DNA of 64,000 nt, taken from positions 558,001-622,000 of the forward strand of contig NZ_JAHCDN010000002.1 in assembly GCF_018413605.1 (NCBI RefSeq). The letters are read 5' to 3'. Below are positions 1 to 9,934 of this stretch, piece by piece (position 1 is the first letter of the stretch; each line of letters opens with the position of its first letter). Below the pieces are notes generated by a model. The model was not told the origin of the DNA and searched no databases. It saw only the letters and a program-made list of their open reading frames with translations. The stretch comes from Variovorax sp. PCZ-1 (GTDB lineage Bacteria > Pseudomonadota > Gammaproteobacteria > Burkholderiales > Burkholderiaceae_C). The position numbers and the translations under genes are program-made.

Positions 1-2208
1 CACGGCGGGCTGGACAAGAAGATTAATGACAAGCTGGCCGCGCTGGACACTGAAGACGTGAGGGCGTTGGCGCAGGTTGGTGCGGAGATTCGCGCTTTGG
101 TCGAGGCGCAGCCTTTCCCGGCGGATTTGGAAAAAGCGATTCGTGAGGCTTATGCGACGCTTTCTGGCGGTTCCACCACAGCGAGCTTTGCAGTGCGCTC
201 ATCAGCCACAGCAGAAGATTTGCCGGATGCTTCGTTTGCTGGCCAGCAAGAATCCTTCCTCAATGTGATGGGCATTGAAGAAGTGCTGCACAAGATGAAA
301 GAGGTGTTTGCCAGCCTCTACAACGACCGTGCGATTTCTTATCGCGTGCACAAGGGCTTTGCGCATGCGGATGTGGCTTTAAGTGCAGGCGTGCAGCGTA
401 TGGTGCGCTCGGATCTGGGCGCAGCGGGTGTGATGTTCACGATTGATACCGAGAGCGGCTTTGATCAGGTGGTGTTCATTACCGCCAGCTATGGTTTGGG
501 TGAGACGGTGGTGCAGGGCGCGGTGAATCCCGATGAGTTTTATGTGCACAAGCCGATGCTGGCTGCCGGCAAGCGCGCGGTGATTCGCCGTAACTTGGGC
601 TCGAAGCTTTCGCAGATGGTGTTTGCATCAAGCGAAGAGAAGAAGGCGAGCGGCAAACTGGTGAAAACGATTGATGTGCCCACCGAGCAGCGCAACCGCT
701 ATTGCTTGAGCGACGCTGATGTGGAGCAGCTCGCCAAATACGCCGTGATCATCGAGCAGCACTATGGCCGCCCGATGGATATTGAATGGGGCAAAGACGG
801 CAACGATGGTCAGCTTTATATTTTGCAAGCGCGGCCTGAGACGGTCAAAAGCCAGCAGCAGGGCAAAGTCGAGCAGCGCTACAAGCTGAAATCTCGCGGC
901 GCAGTGCTCTCTGAAGGCCGCGCGATTGGCCAGAAGATTGGTACAGGCCCTGTGCGCCTCGTGCATTCAATTGCCGAGATGGACAAAGTGCAGCCCGGCG
1001 ATGTGCTAGTGACTGACATGACCGATCCGAACTGGGAGCCGGTGATGAAGCGCGCTTCCGCGATCGTGACGAACCGTGGCGGGCGCACTTGCCACGCCGC
1101 CATCATCGCCCGCGAGCTGGGCATCCCAGCGGTGGTGGGTTGCGGTGATGCCACCGAGCATTTGAAAGAAGGCACGCTCGTGACCGTGAGCTGCGCAGAG
1201 GGCGACACAGGCTTTATTTACGACGGCTTGCTCGACACCGAAATCACCGAAGTGCAGCGCGGCACCATGCCCGAAATCAAGACGAAGATCATGATGAACG
1301 TGGGCAATCCGCAACTCGCTTTTGATTTCGCGCAAATGCCCAACCAAGGCGTGGGCTTGGCGCGCTTGGAATTCATCATCAATAACAACATCGGCGTCCA
1401 CCCCAAAGCCATCTTGGATTACCCCGCTGTGGATGCTGATTTGAAGAAAGCCGTAGAGAGCGTGGCGCGCGGCCATGCTTCGCCGCGAGCTTTTTACGTG
1501 GACAAAGTTGCTGAAGGCATCGCCACGATTGCAGCGGCCTTCTGGCCCAAGCCCGTGATCGTGCGCCTCTCGGATTTCAAGAGCAATGAATACCGCAAGC
1601 TGATTGGCGGCTCGCGCTACGAGCCCGAAGAAGAAAACCCGATGCTCGGCTTCCGTGGCGCAGCGCGTTATATCAGCGCAGAGTTTGGCGAAGCCTTTGC
1701 GATGGAATGCGAAGCCTTGCGCCGCGTGCGCAATGACATGGGCTTGACCAACGTAGAAATCATGGTGCCCTTCGTGCGGACTTTAGGCCAAGCGAAGGCG
1801 GTGAATGAGTTGCTGGCTAAGCAGGGTTTGGCAAAAGGCAAAGACGGCTTGCGACACATCATGATGTGCGAAGTGCCAAGCAATGCCATCCTCGCCACGC
1901 AATTCTTAGAGTATTTCGACGGCTTCTCCATCGGCTCCAACGATCTCACGCAGCTCACCCTCGGCCTAGACCGAGACAGCGGCTTGGAACTCCTCGCCAA
2001 AGACTTCGACGAACGCGACCCCGCCGTCAAAGCCATGCTCTCCATGGCAATCAACGCCTGCAAAGCACAAGGCAAATACGTCGGCATCTGCGGCCAAGGC
2101 CCCAGCGATCATCCTGATTTCGCGCAATGGCTCGCCGATGAAGGCATCAGCTCCATTTCGCTTAACCCAGATACGGTGGTAGCGACTTGGAAGCAGTTGG
2201 CGGCGTGA
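1..2208 (+). CDS. ppsA: phosphoenolpyruvate synthase, 5' end cut by the window
   Basis: Converts pyruvate, ATP and water to phosphoenolpyruvate, AMP and phosphate, the entry step of gluconeogenesis. The reading frame is open from base 1, so the true start lies upstream; about 735 codons are visible against roughly 790 for the family. The phosphohistidine motif [15 protein letters not shown] lies near 1078-1122, and the PEP/pyruvate-binding C-terminal barrel ends with [13 protein letters not shown]. The first GTG or ATG inside the window (58) should not be taken as the start. Family assignment is very secure. Confidence 0.97.
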   Translation, partial: HGGLDKKINDKLAALDTEDVRALAQVGAEIRALVEAQPFPADLEKAIREAYATLSGGSTTASFAVRSSATAEDLPDASFAGQQESFLNVMGIEEVLHKMKEVFASLYNDRAISYRVHKGFAHADVALSAGVQRMVRSDLGAAGVMFTIDTESGFDQVVFITASYGLGETVVQGAVNPDEFYVHKPMLAAGKRAVIRRNLGSKLSQMVFASSEEKKASGKLVKTIDVPTEQRNRYCLSDADVEQLAKYAVIIEQHYGRPMDIEWGKDGNDGQLYILQARPETVKSQQQGKVEQRYKLKSRGAVLSEGRAIGQKIGTGPVRLVHSIAEMDKVQPGDVLVTDMTDPNWEPVMKRASAIVTNRGGRTCHAAIIARELGIPAVVGCGDATEHLKEGTLVTVSCAEGDTGFIYDGLLDTEITEVQRGTMPEIKTKIMMNVGNPQLAFDFAQMPNQGVGLARLEFIINNNIGVHPKAILDYPAVDADLKKAVESVARGHASPRAFYVDKVAEGIATIAAAFWPKPVIVRLSDFKSNEYRKLIGGSRYEPEEENPMLGFRGAARYISAEFGEAFAMECEALRRVRNDMGLTNVEIMVPFVRTLGQAKAVNELLAKQGLAKGKDGLRHIMMCEVPSNAILATQFLEYFDGFSIGSNDLTQLTLGLDRDSGLELLAKDFDERDPAVKAMLSMAINACKAQGKYVGICGQGPSDHPDFAQWLADEGISSISLNPDTVVATWKQLAA

Positions 2209-2481
2209 GTAGCCATATAAACCGAACTCTGATCTTGGTGGTTCATATGTGAGTCTGCTCTTGACGACTTTTGCAGATTGGCCGTATCCATGCTCTGCAA
2301 AGTCTGCAGAGGGTTTGATGCTGGGTCAGTGCTGTGATTCACTGGCGGTCTTGCAGATAGCGCTTTCCCTGTTCAGAGATCAGAGATTCTCAACTTTCTA
2401 GGCTGAGTAAGTTTCGCCCCGGCGACTGCTGACCTCTAACTGCAGGTATTATCTGAGGAGATCAATGATTCAAGGGACACT

Positions 2482-4668
2482 ATGAACCAAGCTTCGCCGA
2501 TGATGTCTCAATCGCAGAGTAACGCATCCACGATCAAGACCAGTCATTTTCCGTCTTCGATGGTGGAGCCTGCTTTGGGTGGGCCCATCGCGATGTTGCG
2601 TCAAGCGATTGGCAAAGCTTTTCCTGATCGAGCTGAAATCGTCAATGTGCCGTTTGAAGGCAATCTAGCGCAAGCATGGCAAGCTTTTTCTAGCTTGCTC
2701 GCCACCACGCCCCTTCAACTCACGCGGGCTGTGGCGCCTTTTTACGGCGTGGAACCTGCGGGTTCTCTGGAGAAGTTCTCGCCTGAGGCTCTAGCGCTCG
2801 TTCCAGCGAATTTTTGCCAACAGAATTGCATCTTGCCTTTACGATTGGAGGAGCGAACACTGGTCATCGCCACGGCGAATCCACTTGACGACAATGTGAA
2901 TGAGCGCGCACGCTTTGTTGTCGGACGCCCGATTCGTTGGGTGCTGGGGCCTCCCGGCGATATTGAAGATGCGATTGTTTTTGCTTATTCTAAAGAAGCC
3001 TCCCGGCTCACACAGGAAGGCGATTCCATCAACCGGCAGACGATGGCCAGCATTGATGACAATGCAGTTGTCAAGCTCAGCCGTGCTTTGATGGTGAACG
3101 CCATTGAGCAACGAGCCTCGGATTTACACATCCAGCCTTACATGGGCGCATGCGTGGTGCGCATTCGTGTCGATGGCGTATTGCGGCGATTGACTATGCT
3201 TCCCGATGCAGTAGCGACAAGTCTGCTGCGGCATATCAAAATCCGCAGTGGCATGGAGGCCACAAATACATTGGTCCCACAAGACGGCCGTATGTCTATG
3301 GTGATCAATGATCGCGAGTTTGATATGCGCGTATCGTGTTTGCCAGCCAGTCGTGGAGAGCGGTTGGTTATTCGGTTTTTGGATCAAAGCCGTGTGCACA
3401 ATCTTTCGCGAGCGGGTTTTTCTCATGCTGCGATTCAGACGATGCGCCGCGGCATTGTGCGCCCAGCGGGCATGATCATCATGACAGGCCCCACAGGCTG
3501 TGGCAAAACCTCCACGCTTTACGGCATGTTGGCTGAGCTCAATAAAAGCACTGTCAACATCATCACGGTTGAAAACCCCGTCGAGTATCGAATTCCTGGT
3601 ATTTCGCAAGTGGAAGTGAATGACAAAGCCGGGCGTACTTTCATGGCTGCGCTTCGTTCAATCCTTCGTCAAGACCCAGATATCGTGTTGATTGGAGAAA
3701 TCCGTGACGAAGAGACAGCAGAAATCGCCTGCCAAGCCGCATTGACCGGACACTTGGTCTTATCTACGCTTCATACCAATGACGCGCTCACAGCTATACC
3801 GCGTTTGCTCAATCTGGGTGTACAGCCCACCATTCTTGCTGATTCTCTAGCGCTGATCATTGCACAGCGCCTGTGCCGCACGCTGTGCTCACATTGCAAA
3901 GTACCCGTGACCGATCCCTTGTCGCCTATGGAGCGTACGTTTTTAGAGGTGACGCACAATCGCCCTGGGCATCGCGCGGTCGGCTGTAAAGTTTGCAACT
4001 ACTCCGGCTATTTAGGACGTTTGCCGATCGTTGATATTGCAGAGATGAACTCTGGTTTGCGTAACGCTGTCGCCACAGGCGAGAGTCGCCTCACCGAGTT
4101 GGCCAAGCTCCGTGATGGAGGCTTGAAATCTCTGGCCGCTTCTGGCAGTTTGCGTGTGATTTCTGGGGATACCACAGTGGCCGAGGTGGTCGAAGCTGTT
4201 GGCCCCAGCTTTTGGCCAGAGCTTGCGGAGCACTTTGGCACGATCTGCCACACTGATCCCATCGAAATCAGCACACAGCAGATCATCTCTGGTCAAGGTG
4301 TCTTGCTGATGGCGGCGCAAAACGGAATGCTTGAAAGCATGCGTGCTGAATTGCAGAATGAAGGCTTGGTGTTGAGCGTGGCGCCGGATGCAGAAACAGC
4401 GCATACCATGCTACAAAAAGACGAAAATATTGCAATCATCATTGCTGATATTCCAGAAGAGGCGACCTTGGAGCAAGCCATACAGACACTGCAGCACAAC
4501 CGGCTTCACATTTCCTGGGCGCGTCTTCCCTCGGCTGTTTTATTGCCACCTGCTCTTATGCCCTATGAAGATCAGCTTCGCGATAGTGGTGTCATGGCAG
4601 AGATGCTCTACAAGCCCTTGGCGCCCAACGCTCTCATTAATTTCATTCATCAAGCGCGAGCCAGATAA
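2482..4668 (+). CDS. GspE/PilB-type secretion or pilus assembly ATPase with a C-terminal receiver-like extension
   Basis: Hexameric AAA-type ATPase expected to power assembly of the pilin-like proteins encoded just downstream. The N-terminal part (about residues 100-170) looks like an MshEN/GspE N-domain. Walker A is GPTGCGKT at 336-343, the Asp/Walker B region is DPDIVLIGEIRDE (398-410), the His box is STLHTND (428-434), and C469-x2-C472 with C502-x2-C505 form the tetracysteine zinc site of GspE/PilB. Unusually, residues about 600-728 form an extra alpha/beta domain resembling a degenerate response-regulator receiver, with IIIADIPEE where the phospho-Asp strand would be and YKPLAPNAL where the conserved Lys-Pro lies. 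No PilC or prepilin peptidase gene is adjacent. The ATPase family is certain; the receiver comparison is my reading. Confidence 0.92.
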   Translation: MNQASPMMSQSQSNASTIKTSHFPSSMVEPALGGPIAMLRQAIGKAFPDRAEIVNVPFEGNLAQAWQAFSSLLATTPLQLTRAVAPFYGVEPAGSLEKFSPEALALVPANFCQQNCILPLRLEERTLVIATANPLDDNVNERARFVVGRPIRWVLGPPGDIEDAIVFAYSKEASRLTQEGDSINRQTMASIDDNAVVKLSRALMVNAIEQRASDLHIQPYMGACVVRIRVDGVLRRLTMLPDAVATSLLRHIKIRSGMEATNTLVPQDGRMSMVINDREFDMRVSCLPASRGERLVIRFLDQSRVHNLSRAGFSHAAIQTMRRGIVRPAGMIIMTGPTGCGKTSTLYGMLAELNKSTVNIITVENPVEYRIPGISQVEVNDKAGRTFMAALRSILRQDPDIVLIGEIRDEETAEIACQAALTGHLVLSTLHTNDALTAIPRLLNLGVQPTILADSLALIIAQRLCRTLCSHCKVPVTDPLSPMERTFLEVTHNRPGHRAVGCKVCNYSGYLGRLPIVDIAEMNSGLRNAVATGESRLTELAKLRDGGLKSLAASGSLRVISGDTTVAEVVEAVGPSFWPELAEHFGTICHTDPIEISTQQIISGQGVLLMAAQNGMLESMRAELQNEGLVLSVAPDAETAHTMLQKDENIAIIIADIPEEATLEQAIQTLQHNRLHISWARLPSAVLLPPALMPYEDQLRDSGVMAEMLYKPLAPNALINFIHQARAR

Positions 4669-4671
4669 ATC

Positions 4672-5094
4672 ATGAGTGAGCATAAAGATCTATCAGAACT
4701 CATTAACCAAGCTCAGACAGAAGCGGTGGCTAAAGCACAAGCAGCGTCAACCGTTGCATCCAAGCGAATTGTGATTCCCTATGCATTGATTTTCTATGGG
4801 CTGTTAGCAGCGGTGACTGCCTATTCAATATTCCGACTAGCCTCGGCTTTGCTGCCACCAAGCCAGCAAGACATTGACGCTGATTTGAAGGCACTAGTGA
4901 AAGAGTCTCAGCAATTCGTTGAGCAAAGTAAGAAAGATACCGGTGAGCTGCCAAAGAGTTTGCCACATGCCGCATTGGCATCCGTGATCGATTATGAAGT
5001 GCGTGATAAGGAATATAAGCTTTCAGGATTTGTATCGGGCGTAAGGGTTACGCTAGACTGGGATAAGACCATCAAGACGGAGATCGAGAAATGA
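4672..5094 (+). CDS. small single-pass membrane protein of pilin operon, unknown function
   Basis: A 140-residue protein that I do not recognise. It has a polar, Ala/Gln-rich N-terminus, one hydrophobic segment (about residues 33-57, YALIFYGLLAAVTAYSIF) and a soluble tail with a charged helix followed by a short beta-like segment. It starts 3 bases after the ATPase stop, and its stop overlaps the next pilin start as ATGA, so it should be translationally coupled. Its last 35 or so codons are duplicated, in decayed form, before the second pilin gene (6267-6362). An accessory role in assembly or pilin stability is inferred from context only. Confidence 0.75.
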   Translation: MSEHKDLSELINQAQTEAVAKAQAASTVASKRIVIPYALIFYGLLAAVTAYSIFRLASALLPPSQQDIDADLKALVKESQQFVEQSKKDTGELPKSLPHAALASVIDYEVRDKEYKLSGFVSGVRVTLDWDKTIKTEIEK

Positions 5095-6266
5095 GCTATC
5101 GCGCCAAGGGCTTCACCCTATTTGAAATACTGATTTCAATTGCTATTGTTGGTATTCTGGCAACAGTTGCTGTAGTGGGCTACCAAGAGTACACCTACCG
5201 TGCAAGAGCAGCAGATATTTTGCTCAGGTATGACGCGATCAAGACAGGAGCGCAATCACGTGCTGCGCAGCAGAAATTCGACAACTGCTCAGATTTACTC
5301 AAGACTTTCGAGACGAACAATCTCGCCGATCAATATGCCACCCTCAACTATGGGTTTGAAGCCGTCAACGGTGGGGGATACCGTCCTGTCCTAACCGTCT
5401 GCGGCAAAGCCGAGCCCGGTAATCCATGGGGTTCAAGAGTTGCCAAAGGTGCGCATGACACCATGCTCAAAACGGGAGCTGTTGAGCAAGGCGCAGTGGT
5501 CACAGATGCTGTGGTGAGCTTCGCCTTGCCGTTGAGTCAAAGTGGCCAAGCCTTGTGCAAGATTTGGACAGCGCCAGTTGCCAATTCCTCATGCGCTGCG
5601 AGCCCTGTTGTCACAGCATCTGCTCAAACGGCAGTGCCTCAGGCTGCAACTTCAGCTAGCTCAACGCCGCAAGCAACGACGCCAACTGCAGCAGCTACGA
5701 GTGTCGCGGCAGCAACCCAAACAGTTGCTGCTGTTGCACAGGTAACTCCCCTTGCGCCTGCACCCATGGCCGAGTCAGTCAAAACAGATTTCTCGCAGCC
5801 ACCCATCCAAGGCTCGTGGATGATGCAAGATCCACGTGTTTGGGGCTGGTCCACTGACAACCCCGATGGCAAGGTTGAATATGGAAAAGGCGTAGCTTAC
5901 GGCGATACTTCTGGGGGCAACATTGGAGTCATTGAGCTAGAAGGGTATGCCAATACCCCCTCCAACCTTTTTCGTACCATCAGTGCGCAACCTGGCGCAA
6001 AGTATTTGTTTACCTTCGACCTGAGCGGGCGTGTAGGCACGAGTTCCGATTCTGCGGCGGTGCAGGTGATCTGGGAAGGGAAAGTGGTAGATACCTTGCG
6101 TCCGCCGGGTAACGTATTTGGATTTGTGCGGCACTCCTACAATTTAGTCGCCACTGGAACTGGTTCTCGCATTGAATTGCGAGCCGTCACGCAAGATGGC
6201 ACTGGCCCTGTGGTAGACAATTTGGCGATGGAATTTAAAGGATTGAACTCCGGCACTAGTCGTTAG
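5091..6266 (+). CDS. type IV pilin-like protein with C-terminal jelly-roll-like module
   Basis: The N-terminus has a class III prepilin signal: a 7-residue basic leader ending in Gly7, then FTLFE with Glu at mature position 5, followed by the hydrophobic alpha-1 helix. About 165 residues of pilin head with four Cys lead into an Ala/Thr/Gln-rich linker (about 180-225) and then a roughly 150-residue domain rich in Gly, aromatic and beta-forming residues (from FSQPPIQGSWMM to the end). That domain resembles carbohydrate-binding or DUF642-like jelly rolls, which is inference from composition and pattern. At 391 residues it is far longer than a major pilin, suggesting a minor or tip pilin that presents a binding domain. 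The start overlaps the preceding stop (ATGA). Confidence 0.85.
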   Translation: MSYRAKGFTLFEILISIAIVGILATVAVVGYQEYTYRARAADILLRYDAIKTGAQSRAAQQKFDNCSDLLKTFETNNLADQYATLNYGFEAVNGGGYRPVLTVCGKAEPGNPWGSRVAKGAHDTMLKTGAVEQGAVVTDAVVSFALPLSQSGQALCKIWTAPVANSSCAASPVVTASAQTAVPQAATSASSTPQATTPTAAATSVAAATQTVAAVAQVTPLAPAPMAESVKTDFSQPPIQGSWMMQDPRVWGWSTDNPDGKVEYGKGVAYGDTSGGNIGVIELEGYANTPSNLFRTISAQPGAKYLFTFDLSGRVGTSSDSAAVQVIWEGKVVDTLRPPGNVFGFVRHSYNLVATGTGSRIELRAVTQDGTGPVVDNLAMEFKGLNSGTSR

Positions 6267-6362
6267 ATTGATTATGAAGTTCGTGTGAAAGAATTCAAGC
6301 TATCTGGAGTAAGAGTTACTCGCGATTGGGATAAAACCATGAAGACGGAGATCGAGAAATGA
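6267..6362 (+). pseudogene. 5'-truncated duplicate of the 4672-5094 gene's 3' end
   Basis: The segment between the two pilin genes translates as IDYEVRVKEFKLSGVRVTR then DWDKTMKTEIEK and a stop. This matches the last part of the 140-residue protein (IDYEVRDKEYKLSGFVSG then VRVTLDWDKTIKTEIEK) with four residues (FVSG) deleted in frame. No start codon remains. It ends in the same ATGA overlap with the next pilin start as the original copy, which marks the left side of a tandem duplication. Confidence 0.88.
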
Positions 6363-7585
6363 AAAAATTTGCCAAAGGCTTCACGCTGATTGAAATACTG
6401 ATTTCGGTGGCTATTATTGGTATTCTGGCCACAGTTGCCGTAGTCGGCTACCAAGAGTACACAGCGAGAGCCCGAGCCTCAGATATTTTGCTGAAATATG
6501 ACGCCATCAGAACCGGCGCACTCACGCGAACTGCGCAACAAAAGTTTGACAACTGCGCCGATTTACTCAAGAGTTTGGACACCAGTAATCTGATTGATCG
6601 TTATGCAACGCTCAATTATGGTTTTGAGGCTGCCAATGGAGGTGGGTATCGGCCTATATTGACGGTCTGCGGCAAAGCGGATGCGGGCAGTCTTGGTGGC
6701 ACCAAAGTCGCCAAAGGTGCGCACGACACCATGCTCAAAACCGGAACCGTTGAAAAAGGTGCAGTGATCACGGATGCTGTCGTCAGTTTTGCGCTGCCTT
6801 TGACGCAAGGCAATCAGGCGATCTGCAAGACTTGGACGGCACCCGCCGCAGCGACTTCTTGCGCAGCGAATCCTTCTGCCAATTCAGCATCTGCTCCAGC
6901 TCAGGCAGCTAGGCCAGCTGCATCGGCCAGTGCAAATCCGCAAACCACGACACCCACAGCGGTAGCGCCCATGCCATTATTGCCGCCACCGGCGATTACC
7001 AAGGTCACGCCCACTCCTAAAATTACTGGCGCGACAGCGCTGTCTGCATTTTCTGGCGCACAGCGGGGTGTTCCCATTGGCACAAAGATTGTTGGCCTGT
7101 ATCTGGCGGGCAGCAGTGTGAACCAGCTTGGATCAGCGACACTAGCGCAATTGCCCAGCGTCTCTACCGAATACAAAACCGTGGCTGATGCTGGCTACCA
7201 CTACCTTGATTCGTCTGGCGCATTAGGCCGACTCATGCCCACAATGGCGGCAAATCTGGTGCCTCTCGGCGTGACTGAGCGCAATTCATGGGATGGCGGT
7301 ATCGTTGTTTTCTCGGACGGCACCGTCGGTCGAATGCAGAAAGCGGCGAATGGCAATGGCAACGAAAAAGACTACGTCTATTTTTCAGTGCTTGATGGTG
7401 TCAATGCCAATCAAGGCATGGCGATTGTGTCTGGCACGGCGGCACCCGGGCAGTCTGTTCAAGTTAAAAACGGTGCTGCGTTGCTGGCGACAGTACGAGC
7501 TGATGCGCAAGGGAACTGGAACTTCGCTGGGGCGTCGAGCCTTGCGGGCAGTGGCCAAAGTCTCACTGCAACCGTAGCTCCTTAA
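6359..7585 (+). CDS. type IV pilin-like protein with distinct C-terminal module and Ig-like tail
   Basis: Paralogue of the upstream pilin. The leader MKKFAKG, the FTLIE cleavage site with Glu5, the helix and about the first 165 residues are closely similar, including the four Cys positions. After an Ala/Pro/Thr linker (about 170-220) the C-terminus is unrelated to that of the first pilin: a central unknown domain (about 225-345) and a final Ig-like segment (VSGTAAPGQSVQVKNG to the end) of the type common in bacterial adhesins. It starts at the ATGA overlap with the pseudogene remnant, so translation coupling may have been inherited in the duplication. Function as an adhesive minor pilin is inferred. 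Confidence 0.85.
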   Translation: MKKFAKGFTLIEILISVAIIGILATVAVVGYQEYTARARASDILLKYDAIRTGALTRTAQQKFDNCADLLKSLDTSNLIDRYATLNYGFEAANGGGYRPILTVCGKADAGSLGGTKVAKGAHDTMLKTGTVEKGAVITDAVVSFALPLTQGNQAICKTWTAPAAATSCAANPSANSASAPAQAARPAASASANPQTTTPTAVAPMPLLPPPAITKVTPTPKITGATALSAFSGAQRGVPIGTKIVGLYLAGSSVNQLGSATLAQLPSVSTEYKTVADAGYHYLDSSGALGRLMPTMAANLVPLGVTERNSWDGGIVVFSDGTVGRMQKAANGNGNEKDYVYFSVLDGVNANQGMAIVSGTAAPGQSVQVKNGAALLATVRADAQGNWNFAGASSLAGSGQSLTATVAP

Positions 7586-7627
7586 GTGTTTAATTTAAGT
7601 GACTCTCTATTTCTTTGTACGCTACAT

Positions 7628-8251
7628 ATGCTGAAAAGTTCTGCTCTCATCGCTTTTCTATGCTGTACAACCACCATTCATGCGGCGCAGCCTGTGTTCG
7701 TTGCCAATTGTCCCGGTGACATCAACATTGATGCTGGGCGCACTGGGGTTGTGTATATCAATGGAATCAAAGCCAAAGTCCAAAAAATCAACGACAAGGC
7801 CTACGATTTCATGGCAAGTGGGATCACGATCTCTGTCTCGAGCAATCCCGGCCAAGCCCCTGATGTGACATACACCGGAAAAGCAAAAGCGCATGGTATT
7901 TGCAATGTCTCGGGGTTTGAAGATTCCAAGGCCACGCCGCCTGCCGTAGTAGGCTCAAGCAGAGCAAATGCAAGCGGCAATATTGCCTGCGGCTCTGCGC
8001 AAGCCAAGGTTCTGGGTCAATGCCCATTCACGGTGGCACGCCAAGGCCACGGAACAGCCACGATCACGATCACCCTGGCTGATGGACGCAAGCGAGCTAT
8101 CTTCTTTGAGAAAGGTAAGCCTACCGGCGCTGATCTCAGCCAGGCTGACGGTGATATGAGCTTCAAAGCGACAAAGCGATCAGATACCTACAAGATTCAG
8201 GCCGGTCGCGAGCGCTTTGAAATTCCAGAAGCCGCCGTGTATGGAGGCTAA
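7628..8251 (+). CDS. secreted protein of pilin operon, unknown function
   Basis: About 207 residues with a clear Sec signal peptide (MLKSSALIAFLCCTTTIHA, predicted cut before AQP). I chose the ATG at 7628 because the upstream in-frame GTG at 7586 would place 14 polar residues before the signal. The mature part has several Cys (NCPGDINI, HGICNVSG, NIACGS, GQCPF) and looks beta-rich. I recognise no family. It lies 42 bases after the second pilin and ends 2 bases before the next gene, so it belongs to the same operon. Confidence 0.72.
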   Translation: MLKSSALIAFLCCTTTIHAAQPVFVANCPGDINIDAGRTGVVYINGIKAKVQKINDKAYDFMASGITISVSSNPGQAPDVTYTGKAKAHGICNVSGFEDSKATPPAVVGSSRANASGNIACGSAQAKVLGQCPFTVARQGHGTATITITLADGRKRAIFFEKGKPTGADLSQADGDMSFKATKRSDTYKIQAGRERFEIPEAAVYGG

Positions 8252-8253
8252 GA

Positions 8254-8655
8254 ATGGCTACTCAAGATAAACAGTCCTCCATGCTGCTGAACTTGACTTT
8301 GCCTGTCTTGATCATTACAGCCACTGTCACCGTCTTTTTTATATGGAAGCTCCAGCCAAGCAGTGCTGGGGCATTTGCTTTTGCTGCGCTGTGGTTGAAT
8401 ACGCCGCAAATCGGTCTGGCTGTATTGCTATCCGTGCTCAAGCGTGGAGGCAAACCTTTGCTGCCTTGGTGTACGGTCTCCATTGCCTTGGTTTGCGCCG
8501 GCTTATTCTTCATTTCCGATGCGATTTTCTGGCATCCCGATGCGCAAAGTGCGATTGGTGTCATGTTCACACCCGTTTTGCAATTACTAGCCTTTGTGGT
8601 TTTGGCTCCGCTGGCATGGTGGATCGCGTCGCGGCTATCTGCTAACAAAGACTAG
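8254..8655 (+). CDS. small four-helix membrane protein
   Basis: A 133-residue integral membrane protein with four hydrophobic segments (about 12-30, 38-58, 72-90 and 100-125) and short charged ends. A Shine-Dalgarno GGAGG overlaps the end of the preceding gene. No family recognised. It is the last gene of the pilin-associated operon. Confidence 0.7.
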   Translation: MATQDKQSSMLLNLTLPVLIITATVTVFFIWKLQPSSAGAFAFAALWLNTPQIGLAVLLSVLKRGGKPLLPWCTVSIALVCAGLFFISDAIFWHPDAQSAIGVMFTPVLQLLAFVVLAPLAWWIASRLSANKD

Positions 8656-8708
8656 GCGAAGTTGGTGTTGCGCGCCAGCGCAGATGAAGTTTTTTAAAGA
8701 GATGCAAG

Positions 8709-9926
8709 ATGGCAGTCATTATTCTGACAATTGGCGCGGTGATTTTTTTATCGCATTTTCTGTCTTTGTTATTTAAGAAAACAAATATTCCCGATGTCTT
8801 GTTGTTGATGGGGCTGGGTCTCTTGCTTGGTCCAGTGTTGGGTTGGGTCGATGGTTCGGATTTTGGAAAGATTGGCCCCATCATCGCTACCATTGCCTTG
8901 GTGGTGATTTTGTTTGAGGGCGGTACGTCTTTGCAGCTGAGCACCATGCGCAGCGCGATAGCTACCACAGGGGCATTTGCATTGGCTTGTTTCTTGGTCA
9001 CTGCGCTGATCGTGATTGCTTGCGGTATGTACTTTTTGCAGCTTGCGCTTTTGCCTGCGGCGATGCTCGGCATCATTCTCGCCGGCACATCCTCTGCCGT
9101 GGTGATTCCGATGGTGAGCTCTTTGCGTATGGGGGAAAAGGCGGGCACCGTGATGGTGTTGGAATCCGCGCTCACCGATGTTTTGTGCATCGTCGGCGTT
9201 GTAGCGCTCCTGCATATTCATGCCGAGGGCAATGTCGAAGCGGGCAAACTCATGGGCAATGTGCTCTCGTCCTTGATCTTTGCTGCGGTGATAGGTATTT
9301 TGGGTGGTTTAGGTTGGCTCTTGATTTTGGGGAAAGTGCGTGATTTTCCGAACACGCTGTCTTCAACGATTGCCTACGCCTTCATTGTGTATGGGCTCAC
9401 GGAGTTCTTAGGATTTTCTGGCGCCATCGCTGCTATGACTTTGGGTATCACCCTGACCAATTTCGGCGAAATGGGGCTCAAGCGCTTTAAGCCTTTCAGC
9501 CAAAACGTGGAAGCACTGACAGAATTTGACCGTGCGTTTTATCGCGAGGCTGTGTTCCTCCTCAAAACCTACTTCTTTGTTTACCTCGGTGTCTCCATGC
9601 AGTTCCATGGGTGGACTCCTGTATATGTTGCTTTGGGCATGATGGGCTTGACATTTGCCTCGCGCATCTTCCTCACGCGCACCATGCTCAGCGGCGATGA
9701 TTTCTCTGGGCGCGATAAGGCTCTGGCCTCCATGTTGGCACCTAAAGGGCTGGCCGCTGCTGTGTTGGCCGCTGTGCCATTGCAATATGGCGTGCCTGGA
9801 GCGGCAGTGATTCGCGATACCACGTATATGGTGGTGTTGGTGAGCATCTGCATCTGCGCCGCTTTGGTCATGGCCTACAGCCTCAAGCCCGTTCGCGCGA
9901 TGTATTCTGCAATGCTTGGAAAATAA
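8709..9926 (+). CDS. cation:proton antiporter, CPA1-like
   Basis: Inner-membrane Na+(K+)/H+ exchanger of 405 residues with about 12 hydrophobic segments. The N-terminal region (TNIPDVLLLMGLGLLLGP) and FEGGTSL are typical of the Na_H_exchanger domain in CPA1/NhaP-like proteins. There is no C-terminal TrkA or RCK domain. It is followed 8 bases later by nhaA, so the two probably form an ion-homeostasis unit. Confidence 0.86.
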   Translation: MAVIILTIGAVIFLSHFLSLLFKKTNIPDVLLLMGLGLLLGPVLGWVDGSDFGKIGPIIATIALVVILFEGGTSLQLSTMRSAIATTGAFALACFLVTALIVIACGMYFLQLALLPAAMLGIILAGTSSAVVIPMVSSLRMGEKAGTVMVLESALTDVLCIVGVVALLHIHAEGNVEAGKLMGNVLSSLIFAAVIGILGGLGWLLILGKVRDFPNTLSSTIAYAFIVYGLTEFLGFSGAIAAMTLGITLTNFGEMGLKRFKPFSQNVEALTEFDRAFYREAVFLLKTYFFVYLGVSMQFHGWTPVYVALGMMGLTFASRIFLTRTMLSGDDFSGRDKALASMLAPKGLAAAVLAAVPLQYGVPGAAVIRDTTYMVVLVSICICAALVMAYSLKPVRAMYSAMLGK

Positions 9927-9934
9927 AAACAGCT

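Noticed and set aside
2109-2342. Minus-strand open frame across the ppsA end and intergenic region
   Set aside because: It overlaps ppsA, shows no recognisable motif or ribosome-binding site and has the look of a chance frame.
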